Assembly (NCBI RefSeq): GCF_000382065.1
Contig: NZ_KB907500.1
Coordinates: forward strand, 62,001-126,000
Reading direction: 5' to 3'
Origin: Stenotrophomonas hibiscicola ATCC 19867
Lineage (GTDB): Bacteria; Pseudomonadota; Gammaproteobacteria; Xanthomonadales; Xanthomonadaceae
Length of the DNA stretch: 64,000 nt
Of this stretch, positions 36,297-43,486 are shown piece by piece (within the stretch, counting starts at the first letter, position 1; every line of letters starts with the position of its first letter). Below the pieces are notes generated by a model, which was not told the DNA's origin, did not search any database, and saw only the letters and a program-made list of their open reading frames with translations. Made by a program: the position numbers and the translations under genes.

Positions 36297-37621
36297 GCCT
36301 CAGCAGCCAAGACTATGCGGGTATTTCCGACGACGTGTACAAGGACCGTGCGGTCGGTCGACGCGCTCCCGGCAAGGAAGAGCTCGTAGCGATCAACGGG
36401 CACAAGTACAAGATCCTCGAGCACGTTGATAATCGGCTGAACGGTTATCAAGGAACGATCTACCAGCGAGTCGACACCAATGAAATTGTCGTCGCACATC
36501 GCGGCACCGAACAGATCGCCCGCGATGCGATCCTGACCGATGGTGGCATGGTTGTCGCCCGCACCAACGTCCAAGCACCGGACGCCATCGCGCTGACCCA
36601 ACGCGCCCTCGCCTATGCCAAGAAGGAGGGGCAGGATCTCGGACAGCGCCCACCCGAAGTCACCGTCACCGGCCACTCTCTCGGTGGCGCTCTGGCCCAG
36701 ATCACCTCGCACCATTTCAACGTCAAGGGCGAAACCTTCAACGCCTATGGCGCGGTCAGCCTCAGCTACCGCATCCCGGAAGGCGGCAACACCATGATCA
36801 ACCATGTCATGGCCTCCGATCCGGTCAGCGCGGCGTCGCCGCACTTCGGCCAGGTGCGCATCTACGCCAGGCCGAATGAAATCAGCACGCTCGCCGCGAA
36901 CGGTTTCAGCAATCACTCGTTGCGCGCCCTTATCCCCGACCGGCCGATCATCGCCGCAGGCAGCTCGTTCGGCGCGCACAAGCTGGGCAACTTCCTCGGT
37001 GACGGCTCGGTGCTGCAGCACCCAGAAACGCAGAAGCTGGCAAAAGACAACGCCAGGATGATCGAGGAGTACCGCGACGACGTTGAATCACTGCGCCGTG
37101 GTGTCACCCGCGCGGCGCGGGGCATTCCAGGCGGCGCCGTCGACCTGTACGACCACATCCGCGGCCCGCTGCAGCCCGGTGAGCCGGCACGCCGCGAAGC
37201 GGAGAAGAACGGCCATCACACCAGCATGCTGCGAATGGACGATGCCAACCATGTGGGCAACCCACTGTTCAACGACGCGATCCGTGGCGTGCACGCGCAG
37301 GATGTCCGCGTCGGCCGGGTACCAGACGTGATGAGCACGCAACTGGCAGGCAGTCTGGCCGCCGAAATGCACGCAGCAGGCGGCAAGCGCATCGACGAAG
37401 TGGTCATGAATGCCGATGCCTCGCGCAGCTTCGCCGTGCAGGGCCAGGGCGGTGACCCCGCCCACCTTCGTGTGTCGGTGGATACGGCAGTGGCGATGAA
37501 CACCCCGCTGGAACAGAGCAGCCAGCGCATCGACCAGCAGGCCGCCGACCAGCGCGTTGCGCTGGAGCGCGACCAGCAGCTGGAACAGCAGCGGAACCAG
37601 ACCCGCAGCCTGCAGGCCTGA
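36293..37621 (+). CDS. X-T4SS effector: class-3 lipase with C-terminal XVIPCD
   Basis: A 442-residue candidate antibacterial effector. The N-terminal alpha/beta-hydrolase has the lipase box GHSLGG with Ser129. Asp176 (SDPVS) and His208 (SNHSL) are plausible triad partners. A helical linker (about 250-300) leads to an XVIPCD from about residue 315: HVGNPLFNDAIRGVHAQD, then KRIDEVVMNADASRSFAVQG and a Gln-rich end with LEQSSQRIDQQ. This tail binds VirD4 in Xanthomonadales T4SSs. There is no signal peptide, as expected. It should hydrolyse membrane phospholipids in the periplasm of a recipient bacterium. It is expressed downstream of two immunity lipoproteins. Confidence 0.88.
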   Translation: MSLSSQDYAGISDDVYKDRAVGRRAPGKEELVAINGHKYKILEHVDNRLNGYQGTIYQRVDTNEIVVAHRGTEQIARDAILTDGGMVVARTNVQAPDAIALTQRALAYAKKEGQDLGQRPPEVTVTGHSLGGALAQITSHHFNVKGETFNAYGAVSLSYRIPEGGNTMINHVMASDPVSAASPHFGQVRIYARPNEISTLAANGFSNHSLRALIPDRPIIAAGSSFGAHKLGNFLGDGSVLQHPETQKLAKDNARMIEEYRDDVESLRRGVTRAARGIPGGAVDLYDHIRGPLQPGEPARREAEKNGHHTSMLRMDDANHVGNPLFNDAIRGVHAQDVRVGRVPDVMSTQLAGSLAAEMHAAGGKRIDEVVMNADASRSFAVQGQGGDPAHLRVSVDTAVAMNTPLEQSSQRIDQQAADQRVALERDQQLEQQRNQTRSLQA

Positions 37622-37627
37622 TGCAGC

Positions 37628-37654
37628 GCGGGAGCCGGTCAGCCCGGCTCCCGC
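37628..37654. terminator. Bidirectional hairpin between convergent effector units
   Basis: Perfect 11-base stem GCGGGAGCCGG/CCGGCTCCCGC. T-runs are lacking, so it may end transcription only partly, or may stabilise 3' ends. Confidence 0.55.
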
Positions 37655-37673
37655 ATCACTTCGAAACTCCGGC

Positions 37674-38942
37674 TCAGGGGCTGGACGCTGCCATTGGCAC
37701 GGATGCTCCGGCCGTCACGAACGGATCCGGGCCCGAATCCGGGAATCCACCGCAGGCGCGATCGCCGGGAGCCACCGGATCACAGGGCCACTGCGCGCGT
37801 GCGACCTTCTCGCGCAGCTCGAAGCGATCGCCGGTCCAGACCACGAACGCGATGTGCTCGCGGTTCCAGTCGCTGTAGGCGCGCGGACCGCCCTTCTGCG
37901 CCGTTTCCGGGTATTGCACGAACCAGCGCATCGCCGGGCCGTACTGCAACTTGCTGTGGTCCAGATTGAGCCGGCCCTCACGGGACAGCTGTCGCGCACG
38001 GTCGGCGTCCGTCACCGGCGGCGTGGCCGGCAACGCATCGGCGGTCACATCCCTCGGCGCCGCGTCCCCGCGGACTTGGTACACACGCTGGGCCACATGA
38101 GCCTCGCGGCATTCACCCGCTGGCACGCGGACCGGCTCCGCGCCGTACTCATCGCGGTTGGCGACCTGGTCGCTGCAGGTGAACGGTGCTGACACCAGAT
38201 AGAACGTGCTGTCGGCGTCGCGCCCTTCCAGCGAACGCACCCAGATGTCGCCCATCCGAACGATGAAGTCCGGGCGTTGGCCATAGCCCGGCACAGCCTT
38301 GAACCAGGCCTTCTGCCGCACCTCGCGCTCGCGCCAGCTGCGCGGCAGGTGGATGTCCTGCACGGGCAGCGCGACCAGCAACGCGGCCAGATGCGCCGGC
38401 ATGGTGCCCTGGCAGGCGCCAATCAGCAGGTCGCCCTGGGTCGCCAGCCGCCCGGCCAGATCCACCGGGCAGCGGGCACCGAGCGCCCGCTCGGTCGCCT
38501 GCTCTGGCGGCAACGGCACGATGGCCAATGCGGGCGGAGCGGGGGCTACCGCGGGAACGGTTGGCTCGACGGAGGCGGGCGGTGCAGCCACAGGTGCCGC
38601 CGCTGCGGGCGCAACGGGCGCCGGCGCCGGATCCGCAGTCGGCGCCGGCTGCGCGTCCACCACAGGGGGCGCAGGGGGTGTCACGGCAGCCGACACCTCG
38701 GGCGTCGGCGCCACGACAACGGCGTCGGCCGCCGCGCGCGCGGCAACGGGCGCCGCCTCTGCAGGCGCCTCAACGGTAGCCTCGGCAGCGGGGGGCGTCT
38801 CCACCACAGATGCCGCTACCTCCTGAGCCTGTGCCGCCCCCGCGACAAGTCCAAGTGACAACAGCCAGACCGACGGCAGGCAGCGCACGGATGCAGTGCA
38901 GCGGGCAGCGGCGTGCCGGGTATTCGAGGGAACGATTCGCAT
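37674..38942 (-). CDS. Uncharacterised periplasmic protein of the muramidase effector unit
   Basis: A 422-residue exported protein. The signal peptide ends near residue 40 (VAGAAQAQ). Residues 41-150 are a Pro/Ala/Val-rich linker, long enough to span part of the periplasm. The C-terminal 270 residues form a domain with six cysteines (for example GARCPVD, IGACQG, FTCSD, GECREA, QWPCD, RACGGF), probably disulfide-bonded, and tryptophan-rich stretches (SWREREVRQKAWFK, MRWFVQYPE). No family was recognised. It lies 97 bases downstream of the muramidase effector on the same strand, so it may be a second immunity protein or a cell-wall accessory factor. Confidence 0.6.
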   Translation of the reverse strand: MRIVPSNTRHAAARCTASVRCLPSVWLLSLGLVAGAAQAQEVAASVVETPPAAEATVEAPAEAAPVAARAAADAVVVAPTPEVSAAVTPPAPPVVDAQPAPTADPAPAPVAPAAAAPVAAPPASVEPTVPAVAPAPPALAIVPLPPEQATERALGARCPVDLAGRLATQGDLLIGACQGTMPAHLAALLVALPVQDIHLPRSWREREVRQKAWFKAVPGYGQRPDFIVRMGDIWVRSLEGRDADSTFYLVSAPFTCSDQVANRDEYGAEPVRVPAGECREAHVAQRVYQVRGDAAPRDVTADALPATPPVTDADRARQLSREGRLNLDHSKLQYGPAMRWFVQYPETAQKGGPRAYSDWNREHIAFVVWTGDRFELREKVARAQWPCDPVAPGDRACGGFPDSGPDPFVTAGASVPMAASSP

Positions 38943-39039
38943 GTGGTGTCCTTACGAGTGGGTTTCCATGTCGGCGCCACAGGGCGCCACGCGTCGTACG
39001 TAAAGCGCCTGCGGGCACTCTGCCCGCCGGCATCAGGTG

Positions 39040-40047
39040 CTACAGGGATCGAGAGCGCTGCTCCTGCTCGCGGGCGAGCGCGGCCGCGGGGTCCTGCTGG
39101 GCGACACTGGCGGCCAACTGCTGGCTGCTCTGCGCCAGCGGCTGCTGCGCCGCCTGTTCGCGCTCGACCGAAGCGCGCAGCATGGCCGGGTCACCCAGCG
39201 CGCCCTGCACGGCAAACAACGTGCGGCCGTCGTTGCCAGCCAGGAGATGATCGATGCGCGACATCCCCGCCTTCTGCGCGCTCAGCGCCAGTGCGCCGGC
39301 AGCATTGTCCAGTTCCTGCACGCTGCGCAGACCGCTTTGCGGCCCCATCTGCTGCAGGTACTGGCGCGCTCCCGAGAACAGCGTGTATCCCGGCTCGCCC
39401 GGTTGCGACATGTCGCGTCCCGTTGCCTGCTGGGCCGGCGCCCCGACTTCGCCCCGCTCCAGCCGCGCCATCACATCTGGCGTCAGCTTCTGCTGCCACA
39501 CCTCGAATCGCTGCTGGCGGGCCTCGATGCCGTTCAGGCCACCATTGATCGCGCGCGTCGCTTCGCGCACGTCCTCGCGCGCCGCTTCCGGCACCCGCGT
39601 CTGCCACTGCCACACGGCAATGCGGCCTGCGTGCTCGGGCTGCGCGGCCAGTTCCGGGTGATTCACCAGGTCCAGATCCAGCGCTTTGCCGGCACGCTCG
39701 TAATTCTCCTTGCCGACCAACGGCAGATAGCCGCGGCCGTGGTACTTCAATGCGTCGCCGGGCACATCATTGCCCATGCGTCCGCCGTACATCAGCTCAG
39801 CCAGGTTTTCCGGGCGGCCACGCAGCGCTTCCTGGCGGGCGCTCTCCAACGCAGCCTTGCCATTGCGCCACGCAGCTTCCACCGGGATCTGCGAGATGCC
39901 CCGGGTGAAGTTGAAACTCTCGTTGAGACGGCTCAAGCCACGGGATTCATGCCCGGCCTGCGCCATGAAGTTGGCCAGTTCCCGGGACGAAGTCATGCCG
40001 GCCTCCGTGGCCTGCCGCAACAGCAACGACTCCCTATCCTGCGACAC
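39040..40047 (-). CDS. X-T4SS effector: GH19-like muramidase with XVIPCD-like tail
   Basis: A 335-residue homologue of the Xanthomonas citri effector XAC2609 type. The N-terminal domain resembles GH19 chitinase/endolysins: FMAQAGHESRG with candidate catalytic Glu34, then MYGGRMGND, KYHGRGYLPLVGKENYERAG and DLVNHPELA. The C-terminus from about residue 245 carries the late part of an XVIPCD (GMSRIDHLLAGNDGRTLFAVQG and LAQSSQQLAASVAQQ), the VirD4-docking tail. There is no signal peptide. It should cut peptidoglycan glycan strands of recipient cells. The upstream gene encodes an XAC2610-like inhibitor, matching the known effector/immunity pair. Confidence 0.87.
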   Translation of the reverse strand: MSQDRESLLLRQATEAGMTSSRELANFMAQAGHESRGLSRLNESFNFTRGISQIPVEAAWRNGKAALESARQEALRGRPENLAELMYGGRMGNDVPGDALKYHGRGYLPLVGKENYERAGKALDLDLVNHPELAAQPEHAGRIAVWQWQTRVPEAAREDVREATRAINGGLNGIEARQQRFEVWQQKLTPDVMARLERGEVGAPAQQATGRDMSQPGEPGYTLFSGARQYLQQMGPQSGLRSVQELDNAAGALALSAQKAGMSRIDHLLAGNDGRTLFAVQGALGDPAMLRASVEREQAAQQPLAQSSQQLAASVAQQDPAAALAREQEQRSRSL

Positions 40048-40104
40048 GGTGAAACTCCTGCTCGATCATCGTTGGATACTCCCGCCTCCTCACCGGCATG
40101 GCAC

Positions 40105-40641
40105 TCAGGGCAAGCTCACGTCGGCGACGACGGAAGGGTCGAAATCCTCGAATCGCACCCGGCCAAGCTCGGCCGCGGAGAAATCGCGCGTGTGGGTCGC
40201 TTCGGTTTCGGTGTCCACCACCTTGCGCTGCACGCCATGCACCCAGCACGCCTGCTCGGCAGGTGCATACCGGAAGGTGTAGACGCTGCTCCAGCGTTCG
40301 CGGCTGCCGCCGTTGGTGATCACGCTGAACGCGCCGTCTTCAATCGTCACGTAGGCGAAGGGGTCACCGGCCATGCCACCGCGCGTTGAGCACGGCACCA
40401 GCTTGTCGTTGCGTGCCGCCAGCTGCCAGCGGCCCGTGGCATCGCCCAGCAGCAACAGCAGGACCCGGTTCGGTCCGTGCTCGCCGGGCAACAAGCCCTC
40501 CGGAGGAGGTTGGTCGATCACCAGGAGCTGGTCCTGGAAACCATTGCCGGTCAGATCGCCGCGTACAGCTTCCAGCAGGTTCGCGCCGGACGGAACGAAC
40601 GCCAGGGCATTGTCCATGTGCGTGCCACTCCCCTTCTCCAT
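40105..40641 (-). CDS. XAC2610-like immunity protein (muramidase inhibitor), possibly disrupted at its 5' end
   Basis: The 178-residue protein resembles XAC2610, a periplasmic inhibitor of the XAC2609 muramidase: LVIDQPPPEG, RVLLLLLGDATGRWQLAARN, LVPCSTRGGMAGDPFAYV and the conserved GGSRERWSSVYTF. The ATG at 40641 has AAGGAG nine bases upstream. With this start the protein has no signal peptide, although its target acts in the periplasm. The frame stays open to 40809 but that extension reads as arginine-rich nonsense. A signal-peptide-like sequence lies just upstream in another frame (next entry). Either a frameshift has separated them or the signal sequence is fortuitous. It is the first gene of the leftward muramidase unit. 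Confidence 0.75.
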   Translation of the reverse strand: MEKGSGTHMDNALAFVPSGANLLEAVRGDLTGNGFQDQLLVIDQPPPEGLLPGEHGPNRVLLLLLGDATGRWQLAARNDKLVPCSTRGGMAGDPFAYVTIEDGAFSVITNGGSRERWSSVYTFRYAPAEQACWVHGVQRKVVDTETEATHTRDFSAAELGRVRFEDFDPSVVADVSLP

Positions 40642-40655
40642 CCCCTGCAACTCCT

Positions 40656-40787
40656 TCAATCCCGTCTTGCCAGTTCCCGAGCGGAGGCCGGAAACGGGGC
40701 GATGCCCCGCACGTGCCCGGCGGCCGCCATGGCGGATGATAGCCCCGAGCCCACGGCAACCGCGATGGTGGCAAGCGTCACCCGCAC
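40656..40787 (-). other. Out-of-frame signal-peptide-like segment before the XAC2610-like gene
   Basis: From GTG at 40787 this 43-codon frame reads MRVTLATIAVAVGSGLSSAM, then AAAG and a Pro/Ala-rich stretch. It has a basic n-region, a hydrophobic core and an AxA-type cleavage site. It ends at a TGA (40656-40658) inside the ribosome-binding region of the immunity gene. It differs from that gene's frame by one base, so a single indel between 40641 and about 40720 would fuse the two. A six-C run at 40791-40796 also lies nearby. Confidence 0.5.
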
Positions 40788-40809
40788 CGCGGGGGGACAC
40801 AGTCCTCAT

Positions 40810-41182
40810 GGACGGAAAAGCTCCTGCGTTCGATGGCACCGGCGCGTCGGGATTTTGACGCGCACGCAGCTTACTTCGAGGAGGCAGCGCTCGTCGAAGG
40901 GGGCTTGGGATGAAAAGCGCACTTGATCACAGAATGAGTGCGGTTAACGTGAATGGATGCCTACTTGGAGATGACGGCAGCGCTGATCAGGCACTTAACA
41001 CTCGTGCAGACGCAAGCGGAACGGGTGCAGCGAACACGGATCAGGTGAACGAACCCACCCGAATACAAGCACCATTGCGGCGCTCGGGATCCGTCATTCG
41101 CAATGAGAATTTCCAAAAAATTGAAAACACTACGGCCGGTCCAACGAAACAACCGGGGCGCTAGCCCGGCGCTATCCTCGCT
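40810..41182. other. Intergenic region upstream of the muramidase unit
   Basis: It contains a run of AT-richer sequence (40910-41160). An 84-codon rightward frame from 40910 lacks a convincing ribosome-binding site and any family resemblance, so it was not called. The promoter of the leftward immunity/effector unit must lie here. Confidence 0.5.
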
Positions 41183-41713
41183 TCACTTCCGCACATACTC
41201 AGGAGCTGAGCACGCGGTGTACACGACGTGGCATCCCTGCCCCCCATCCCTTATACAAAGACGAGTTGCCAATTGAATTGCTTCATCGACAGTCGCCTTT
41301 CCACCAAAGCTGGTGCCGCCGGAACCCGAACTGGGGACCACCGCAGCAACGCACTGATTCTCGTAGGAAAAAGAAGTTCGACAGGCACGACCACCTGAGT
41401 GCCGGCATTGCATCACAGCCTCTGCCTCTGCCTCAGACTTACTACGCTTCCCGATAGACACTCCGGACGCGCCCTCAGGAGAAACAGAGATCGCGCCCCA
41501 CGTTTCGATCCACTTCCCTTCGGGTTGCGGCGTCTTGAGCGAGCCGTCACCCGCCCCAGGGATCGGAGCGCATCCTTGGACACCTTGCCCGCCAATAGGA
41601 TACTGCCCCGGAGGGCACCCGCCCTCCGCGAACGCTGCCGACTGGAAGACTGCGGCCAACAAAAGGCCCAGGATCACCCGCCAACTACGTAGAAGCGTAA
41701 ACCTCCAAGACAT
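41183..41713 (-). CDS. DUF4189 exported protein (paralogue 1, distal)
   Basis: A 176-residue protein with a signal peptide (ILGLLLAAVFQSAAFAEG), the DUF4189-associated motif CPPGQYPIGGQGVQGCAPIP and a DUF4189 domain with cysteines in QCRHSGGRACR, ENQCVAAV, LCIRDGGQGC and TACSAPE. DUF4189 proteins are exported, disulfide-rich and of unknown function, and often accompany Xanthomonadales T4SS genes. AGGAGG lies four bases before the ATG. It is the third paralogue downstream of virB6 and is preceded by a decayed virB6 fragment. Confidence 0.85.
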   Translation of the reverse strand: MSWRFTLLRSWRVILGLLLAAVFQSAAFAEGGCPPGQYPIGGQGVQGCAPIPGAGDGSLKTPQPEGKWIETWGAISVSPEGASGVSIGKRSKSEAEAEAVMQCRHSGGRACRTSFSYENQCVAAVVPSSGSGGTSFGGKATVDEAIQLATRLCIRDGGQGCHVVYTACSAPEYVRK

Positions 41714-41747
41714 CGCGCCTCCTGCCTGTATTCGACTGCACTGCTAC

Positions 41748-41862
41748 CCATCTGCAAATATGCCATGAAGCTGCCCAAGGCGCCCTAGACGAACATGGCC
41801 GCCATTGGCGACAGTCAGATAGTGTTCGCTAGGATCGAGCCCATGTCGCGCTACTGCTGCCC
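41748..41862 (-). pseudogene. Decayed copy of the virB6 3' segment
   Basis: This stretch aligns almost base for base with 43669-43790 inside virB6. Shared runs include ATATGCCATGAAGCTGCCCA and GAACATGGCCGCCATTGG, followed by CAGTCAGA. The copy has small indels and an in-frame TAG (CTAGAC on the plus strand against CTGGAA in virB6), so it is not functional. It lies directly upstream of DUF4189 paralogue 1, just as virB6 lies directly upstream of paralogue 3, which points to duplication of a virB6-DUF4189 segment. Confidence 0.85.
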
Positions 41863-41992
41863 GGACCTACTCAGATGTGAGCGCAGCACCCGCCACGTCA
41901 ATTGCTGGGGCCAAATTTGTCGCTGCTGAACGCCTGATCATACCGAGAATCTCCCAACATCAAGAGTAGAGTTCTTCTTAGTTGATGGGCGC

Positions 41993-42020
41993 AAAAAAAA
42001 CAGCCCGCTCAACGGCGGGC
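41993..42020 (-). terminator. Rho-independent terminator after DUF4189 paralogue 2
   Basis: Read leftward: stem GCCCGC/GCGGGC with a six-base loop, two bases, then eight T. It probably marks the end of the main virB transcript. Confidence 0.88.
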
Positions 42021-42060
42021 CATTCTATCGCCGCATCACGAGAAAAATGCGGGCAATTAC

Positions 42061-42564
42061 TCAAAACTTCTCAAACTCCGGCTCGGTGCAATTGGACATG
42101 ACAACTTCACATGTCTCTTTGGACGCAGCACGACATTGCGCCAAGGATAGGCCTTCCGCCTCCTCCTTTGTGGCTGCAGCAGAGTAGAAAGTCCCCCCGG
42201 TTCCCGCATTCGAGACAGCCGCCGTCGCGCATTGATTCTTATAGGTGAACTTCACTCGGCAATCCCGACCGCCTGCATCAGAGCAGGATCTCACCGCCGC
42301 GCTTCCCGCATCCGCCTTCTTCCTCCACCCACTTGCCGCTCCTGCGATTCCGGAAGGCGCGGCGGCAAATGCTCCCCAAGTCTTGATCCACCGTCCCGTT
42401 GGACGCGGGCTTTCCGCTCCTGATCCACCAGCAGGAATCGGCGCACATCCGCCGGCACCCCGCCCGCCAATCGGATACTGGCCTGGAGGACACCTTCCTT
42501 CCGCCCAAGCCAGGTCGGACGTAAGTGCTAGAACTACCGCTAGACTCGCCGCGAACCTATACAT
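42061..42564 (-). CDS. DUF4189 exported protein (paralogue 2)
   Basis: A 167-residue protein beginning MYRFAASLAVVLALTSDLAW, with signal cleavage near AWAEG, the motif CPPGQYPIGGRGAGGCAPIP and a DUF4189 domain (SCSDAGGRDCRVKFTYKNQC, NCTEPEFEKF). AAGG lies just before the ATG. The frame opens 22 codons earlier, but that start would bury the signal peptide. A terminator follows at once, so this may be the last gene of the virB transcript. Confidence 0.85.
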   Translation of the reverse strand: MYRFAASLAVVLALTSDLAWAEGRCPPGQYPIGGRGAGGCAPIPAGGSGAESPRPTGRWIKTWGAFAAAPSGIAGAASGWRKKADAGSAAVRSCSDAGGRDCRVKFTYKNQCATAAVSNAGTGGTFYSAAATKEEAEGLSLAQCRAASKETCEVVMSNCTEPEFEKF

Positions 42565-42896
42565 GACCTTCGAACCCCTGATGACGTTCGAAATCCCCCA
42601 ACATCCGAAGGAAAGCTTTTCACCTGTCATCCAGAGCCAAATCCCGAAGAATCCACTATCAGCTAGCCATTCGCAGCCGGTACAGTCACCCGTGCTCCGC
42701 CAATCCGCAGAACGCAGGAAACTACGAAAGAGTGGCCACGATTGACAATGCGCAAGAATCTAAATCAACGCATCAACATCAAGCCAACTCTCTGAATTTC
42801 CGGCCCTTTTACGCAAGCCCTGGATGCACCTTCAAGCTCCAGGCGACTCCGACGCAACCAATCAATCGACTTAAGAGAATCGACGAACTTGCATCG
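42565..42896. other. Gap between DUF4189 paralogues 2 and 3
   Basis: Lower in G+C than its surroundings, with no recognised gene, repeat or terminator. A virB6-like relic such as that at 41748 was looked for and not found. Confidence 0.5.
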
Positions 42897-43430
42897 CTAG
42901 AACTTACGGAAAACAGGTTCAGAACAGTCTGCGTAAAAGACCCTGCACTTCTTTCCACTGGGATCTACGCAACCTTTACCCGCCAAGGAGATCGCTTGCC
43001 TTTTCTTTGGAGCCTTACCAACTGCGGATTTAGCCCCCGAGCCACCTGAAGAAGGAATCAACCACGCGACGCACTGATTTGAGTAAGAGACAGTAACCTT
43101 GCAGTCCGTGGCTCCTCCACCACCACAGCGCCTCACAGCCTCGGCAGCGGCGGCTTCTGCGGAATTCATTCCGGAGGCCATTCCTACCTCAGAAGTAGCT
43201 TCGGACGCAGCGATTGCTCCCCACGTACTTAACCATTCCCCCGTCGGCGTTGGAGGAAGTAGCGGCAGCTGATCCGAGCCACCGCTGTCGCCACCAGGAA
43301 TCGGAGCACAGCCTCTGGCCCCTTGCCCTCCTATCGGGTAGAACCCTGGCGGACAACTACCGCCTTCGGCAAGTGCGGACACAGGAGCCAGCAGCACCCC
43401 AAAGAAAAGGAGCAAAGAAAGCAGCTTCAT
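42897..43430 (-). CDS. DUF4189 exported protein (paralogue 3, next to virB6)
   Basis: A 177-residue protein with the signal peptide MKLLSLLLFFGVLLAPVSAL, the motif CPPGFYPIGGQGARGCAPIP, a Gly/Ser/Pro linker and a DUF4189 domain (RRCGGGGATDCKVTVSYSNQ, KGCVDPSGKKC, DCSEPVFRKF). AGAGGTG lies six bases before the ATG at 43430. It starts 56 bases after virB6 ends and is probably in the virB operon. The lower G+C of this part suggests later acquisition than the core virB genes. Confidence 0.85.
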   Translation of the reverse strand: MKLLSLLLFFGVLLAPVSALAEGGSCPPGFYPIGGQGARGCAPIPGGDSGGSDQLPLLPPTPTGEWLSTWGAIAASEATSEVGMASGMNSAEAAAAEAVRRCGGGGATDCKVTVSYSNQCVAWLIPSSGGSGAKSAVGKAPKKRQAISLAGKGCVDPSGKKCRVFYADCSEPVFRKF

Positions 43431-43486
43431 CGTTTTCACCTCTTGCATCCACTACCCTACCCATTCAGCAACTGCCGTGACATAGC

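Larger units (their letters stand above)
41714..42060. other. Gap holding a virB6 relic and a terminator
   Basis: The right part carries the terminator of the upstream DUF4189 gene and the left part the virB6-derived relic. No intact gene was seen. Confidence 0.7.

Noticed and set aside
40910..41164. An 84-codon rightward frame
   Set aside because: No ribosome-binding site, odd composition and no family resemblance.
42565..42896. A second virB6 relic between DUF4189 paralogues 2 and 3
   Set aside because: No segment resembling virB6 was found there.
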